A stretch of DNA of 64,000 nucleotides from Arthrobacter sp. ISL-95 (GTDB taxonomy: Bacteria; Actinomycetota; Actinomycetes; Actinomycetales; Micrococcaceae). The notes beneath the pieces are model-generated. The model was not told the DNA's origin, did no database searches, and saw only the letters and a program-made list of their open reading frames with translations. The DNA is taken from contig NZ_JAGGPR010000007.1 of assembly GCF_018613695.1 (NCBI RefSeq), forward strand, positions 62,001 to 126,000. Direction: 5' to 3'. The position numbers were made by a program, and so were the translations under genes. Shown piece by piece: positions 61,544 to 64,000 of this stretch. The stretch's first letter is position 1. Each line of letters starts with the position of its first letter.

Positions 61544-63007
61544 TTAGGAACCGCCGGCTGGTGAATAGGCCATCAGAGGCTTCTTGAGGACGTTGGCGAC
61601 TCCGCCGTATTCTGCGATCCGCTCCCGCTGGCGTTCCCGTACCTGCTGGTCCACCAGATCCGGGTCGCAGATCCCGCGCATAGCCGCCCGGCATTGCTCC
61701 AGCTGATTGGCGTAAGCCGGGTTCGGGGCGAGGTCATGCTCCTCCCACTGGTCGGACTCCAAGTTGTACAGCCGTTCCTCGAAGCCGGTGTAGTTGACGT
61801 ACTTCCAGGGTCCGCGGCGAATCATGAACGAGCCGGTATGGGAGTTGGCCGAGTGGTACTCGCTGAAAACAGTCCGGGTTTCATCATCCGGCTCGTTGGC
61901 CATTTCCAGCAGCGATCGTCCGGGCAGGTCGGCGTCCTCAAGGGTGGGGGACAGGCCCAGGGCGTGGAGGACGGTGGGGAAAACGTCGACCAGGGAGACG
62001 TTGGTGCCGCAGCGACGGCCGACGGGGACTCCTGGCCCAGACAGAATGGTCGGGATCCGTACTGAACCTTCGCCCATGGTTCCCTTGAACCACAATCCGT
62101 CGGTGCCTAGCAGCTCTCCGTGGTCAGAGACATATAGCACGATGGTGTTTTCGGCCTGGCCGGTCTCCTTCAGTGCGTTCAGGACGATGCCGACCTGCGC
62201 ATCCATAAAGCTGACCAGCCCATAGTATGCCTGCACCGCCTTCAGGGTTTCCGTTCGGGTCAGCGGCAGGTCGAGGCCGCAAGCCTGCCGGTAAATATCC
62301 ACCGCAGGATGCCGGTCCCATTCCTGCGGATCGTTCCGCAGAGGCAGAGGCAGCGCCTCGAGCGGATACAGATCCAGGAATTCCTGCGGAACAGTGAACG
62401 GATAATGCGGGGTGACGAACGAGACCTTCCCCAGCCACGGGCCCTGCTGTGAAGACCGTTCCTGCAGCCAGTCGACAGCTTCAGAAGCGACAGACCGGTC
62501 GAAGAGGCTGTAGTCCGACTCGCCGGCCCGGGCGTCGATGACGGCGGCCCGCAACTGCAGGGCGGGAGGCTGGAGGCTGCGCAGGGTATGGAACAGGTCC
62601 CCCGTGCCGTCCCGGACGTGGAGGGGGCGGCGCTGATCAGGGAATCCGGTGTCATCCTCGACAGACCGGTAGTGCAATTTACCGATAGCGGTGGTCGGAA
62701 CGCCTGCCTGCACCGCCCGATGGCCCCAACTAGAAGCCTCGACGCCCAAATAAGGTGAAGCGTTGTCCGGGTTGCCGGTCTGATGAACGTACCTGCCCGT
62801 GGCCATAGCCGCTCGGGACGGAACGCAGATGGGCGAGTTGCAATAGGCGGCATCAAAGACCGTACCGCGCTCAGCCAGCGCGTCCAGATGTGGTGTCCGC
62901 GCAACTGTGCTGCCGTAGGCCCCACTCGCGAACGGAACGTGCTGATCAGACATCACGATGAGGAGGTTCGTCCCCGAGGACTTGATGGAATCGGTCATGT
63001 GATCCAC
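61544..63007 (-). CDS. Type I sulfatase (choline-sulfatase-like)
   Basis: A sulfatase of up to 487 residues in the alkaline phosphatase superfamily. NLLIVMSDQHVPFASGAYGS holds the first metal ligands; CVPSRAA (Cys61) is the CxPSR site turned to formylglycine by the neighbouring enzyme; YVSDHGELLGTDGLWFKGTM holds the second metal site. There is no signal peptide, so it acts in the cytoplasm after uptake. The start is a GTG at 63007 (GGAAG upstream) or an ATG at 62998. It releases sulfate from a small organic sulfate ester; the precise substrate is unknown. It is divergent from a LysR gene. Confidence 0.9.
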   Translation of the reverse strand: MDHMTDSIKSSGTNLLIVMSDQHVPFASGAYGSTVARTPHLDALAERGTVFDAAYCNSPICVPSRAAMATGRYVHQTGNPDNASPYLGVEASSWGHRAVQAGVPTTAIGKLHYRSVEDDTGFPDQRRPLHVRDGTGDLFHTLRSLQPPALQLRAAVIDARAGESDYSLFDRSVASEAVDWLQERSSQQGPWLGKVSFVTPHYPFTVPQEFLDLYPLEALPLPLRNDPQEWDRHPAVDIYRQACGLDLPLTRTETLKAVQAYYGLVSFMDAQVGIVLNALKETGQAENTIVLYVSDHGELLGTDGLWFKGTMGEGSVRIPTILSGPGVPVGRRCGTNVSLVDVFPTVLHALGLSPTLEDADLPGRSLLEMANEPDDETRTVFSEYHSANSHTGSFMIRRGPWKYVNYTGFEERLYNLESDQWEEHDLAPNPAYANQLEQCRAAMRGICDPDLVDQQVRERQRERIAEYGGVANVLKKPLMAYSPAGGS

Positions 63008-63023
63008 GCTACTTCCATGCTGA

Positions 63024-63056
63024 TATAGCGTCCAATGATAAATTACTAGGAACGCA
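63024..63056. promoter_or_regulatory. Possible LysR-type binding region
   Basis: The 73-base gap between the divergent sulfatase and LysR genes contains GCGTCC (63028) and GGAACGC (63049) as a loose, AT-centred inverted repeat. The location fits a LysR operator; the symmetry is weak. Confidence 0.3.
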
Positions 63057-63080
63057 ATAGCTTTTCTCTATGGAGGCCTC

Positions 63081-63977
63081 ATGGAACGGCGCCAGCTTGA
63101 GTATTTTCTAGCCATGGCGGAACACGGAAGCGTGACGGCGGCCGCTGCCCAGCTCTACGTAGCTCAACCGACCATCTCAGTTGCCCTGCGCTCCTTGGAA
63201 AAGGAATTTGGGGGTCAACTGTTCGAGAGGACGTCAACTGGGCTGGCCCTGACGGCGGCAGGGCTGGCTCTTATGGAGCCGGCCAGGCAGGTGCTCCGAG
63301 ACTTCGCTGTCGCCCAGGAGAGTGTCCGTGATGTCCTGGGCCTGGCCGCCGGGCATCTGGATATTGCCGCCGTTCCCGCGGTCGCCGCGGGATGGCTTTT
63401 GGAGGTGGTGGTCGGCTTCCGGCGGGCATATCCGCAGGTCGGAGTCAGGATCTACCCCGAAACCGACGATGATACCATCGCCGCCGAGGTCCGTAGTGGG
63501 CGTTACAACCTCGGTCTGACGGTCTCCTCCCCGTCCGCGGCGCAGTTGACGAGCCGACAGGTGGGAACTCAACGCCTGAACGCTCTCCTTCCCCCTGGTT
63601 CATCAGGTGCAAGCGAACCGATCGGGATCGAGGAGCTCGCGGCCATGAACTTGGTAACCATGCACCCCAGCCTGTCGACATCCAGGCGATGGCTCGAAAC
63701 TCAACTAAACCAGCGCGGGACCAGCCCCAATATCCGGATCGAGCTGGGCAGCACCGAAGGAATCTTGCCTCTGGTTACCGCAGGAGCAGGTTACGCGCTC
63801 TGGTGGACTCCAATGATGGGATCAGATACCGGCGAATGCGTGCTTCGTCCCATCCTTCCCTCTCTGGAACGGCCTATCATCCTGTCCCACCGCACGGGTG
63901 CCCTCTCTCCGGCGACAGAGGCCTTTCTGAAAATCGTGGTTACGGATGCGGCCCATACGACCAGCCAGGTCTCATAA
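63081..63977 (+). CDS. LysR family regulator of the sulfatase locus
   Basis: A 298-residue LysR protein. The N-terminal helix-turn-helix is RQLEYFLAMAEHGSVTAAAA with AQPTISVALRSLEKEFGGQL. The effector-binding domain (about 90-290) begins LGLAAGHLDIAAVPAVAAGW. GGAGG lies 4 bases upstream of the ATG. It is divergent from the sulfatase-MHS-FGE-GlcD run and most likely regulates it in response to the substrate. The last 23 bases of the window hold nothing. Confidence 0.92.
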   Translation: MERRQLEYFLAMAEHGSVTAAAAQLYVAQPTISVALRSLEKEFGGQLFERTSTGLALTAAGLALMEPARQVLRDFAVAQESVRDVLGLAAGHLDIAAVPAVAAGWLLEVVVGFRRAYPQVGVRIYPETDDDTIAAEVRSGRYNLGLTVSSPSAAQLTSRQVGTQRLNALLPPGSSGASEPIGIEELAAMNLVTMHPSLSTSRRWLETQLNQRGTSPNIRIELGSTEGILPLVTAGAGYALWWTPMMGSDTGECVLRPILPSLERPIILSHRTGALSPATEAFLKIVVTDAAHTTSQVS

Positions 63978-64000
63978 AAGGGTGGGCCCTCAGGGGTACG

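Noticed and set aside
1-64000. CRISPR arrays, tRNA and rRNA genes.
   Set aside because: I saw no regularly spaced direct repeats of CRISPR type, no cloverleaf pattern with CCA-type ends and no rRNA-like sequence.

Overview
The window looks like a chromosomal stretch of a high-GC actinobacterium of the Micrococcaceae, most likely Arthrobacter or Pseudarthrobacter. The evidence is an Lsr2 nucleoid protein, GAF-ANTAR regulators, a CmtR-type metal sensor, Asp23/DUF6286 envelope-stress genes, GC-rich codon use and frequent GTG/TTG starts. The host assignment is inference from gene content. Housekeeping genes (RNase J tail, RF3) argue for chromosome, but most of the window is accessory, with insertion sequences and many broken genes.

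Layout. 0-11.8 kb: RNase J end, an MFS exporter, and a MerR/SulP regulon. It has two SulP anion transporters, each divergent from a small MerR regulator, plus RF3 (prfC) and an OafA-type acyltransferase that diverge around a matching operator; NhaA follows. 12.1-17.1 kb: a decayed amine-catabolism cluster (aldehyde dehydrogenase broken by a 22-bp tandem duplication, truncated FAD oxidase, cupin protein, GPH transporter). 17.2-18.7 kb: an IS110 element. 18.8-23.2 kb: two metal-response modules (CmtR-type regulator with a CDF-like transporter; CzrA-type regulator with an MFS exporter) and thiol-protein remnants. 23.4 kb: a serine recombinase. 24-33 kb: small stress-type genes from several repeated families. 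33.5-35.6 kb: a second, intact acyltransferase. 35.6-38 kb: a gene graveyard (IstB, TOPRIM nuclease, DUF4386 and DUF1016 fragments). 38-42.2 kb: an Asp23 envelope-stress cluster with its own ECF sigma factor and a protein joining a zinc anti-sigma-like motif to an Asp23-like domain. 42.2-47.6 kb: an integrase remnant, a third SulP/MerR cassette and a decayed IS21 element. 48.8-51.2 kb: a two-gene operon (AAA ATPase plus a HEPN-like protein) behind an AT-rich perfect palindrome and flanked by a dispersed repeat; this is my best candidate for an undescribed system. 51.4-56 kb: more members of the small families, TetR, GAF-ANTAR, MarR, Lsr2. 56-57.5 kb: a truncated IS110 copy. 57.7-64 kb: a sulfatase utilisation locus (GlcD-type oxidase, formylglycine-generating enzyme, MHS transporter, sulfatase, divergent LysR).

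How the genes work together. The three MerR/SulP cassettes share a 21-bp operator and two share the same terminator, so they are copies of one module. At the right end the sulfatase would be activated by the neighbouring formylglycine-generating enzyme and fed by the MHS transporter. The Asp23 proteins, DUF2273, DUF6286 and AmaP-like proteins would form one membrane-associated complex under the ECF sigma factor. An unusually large number of genes carry single-base frameshifts, several in C or G runs. Real decay and sequencing error cannot be told apart here, so each frameshift should be checked against reads.
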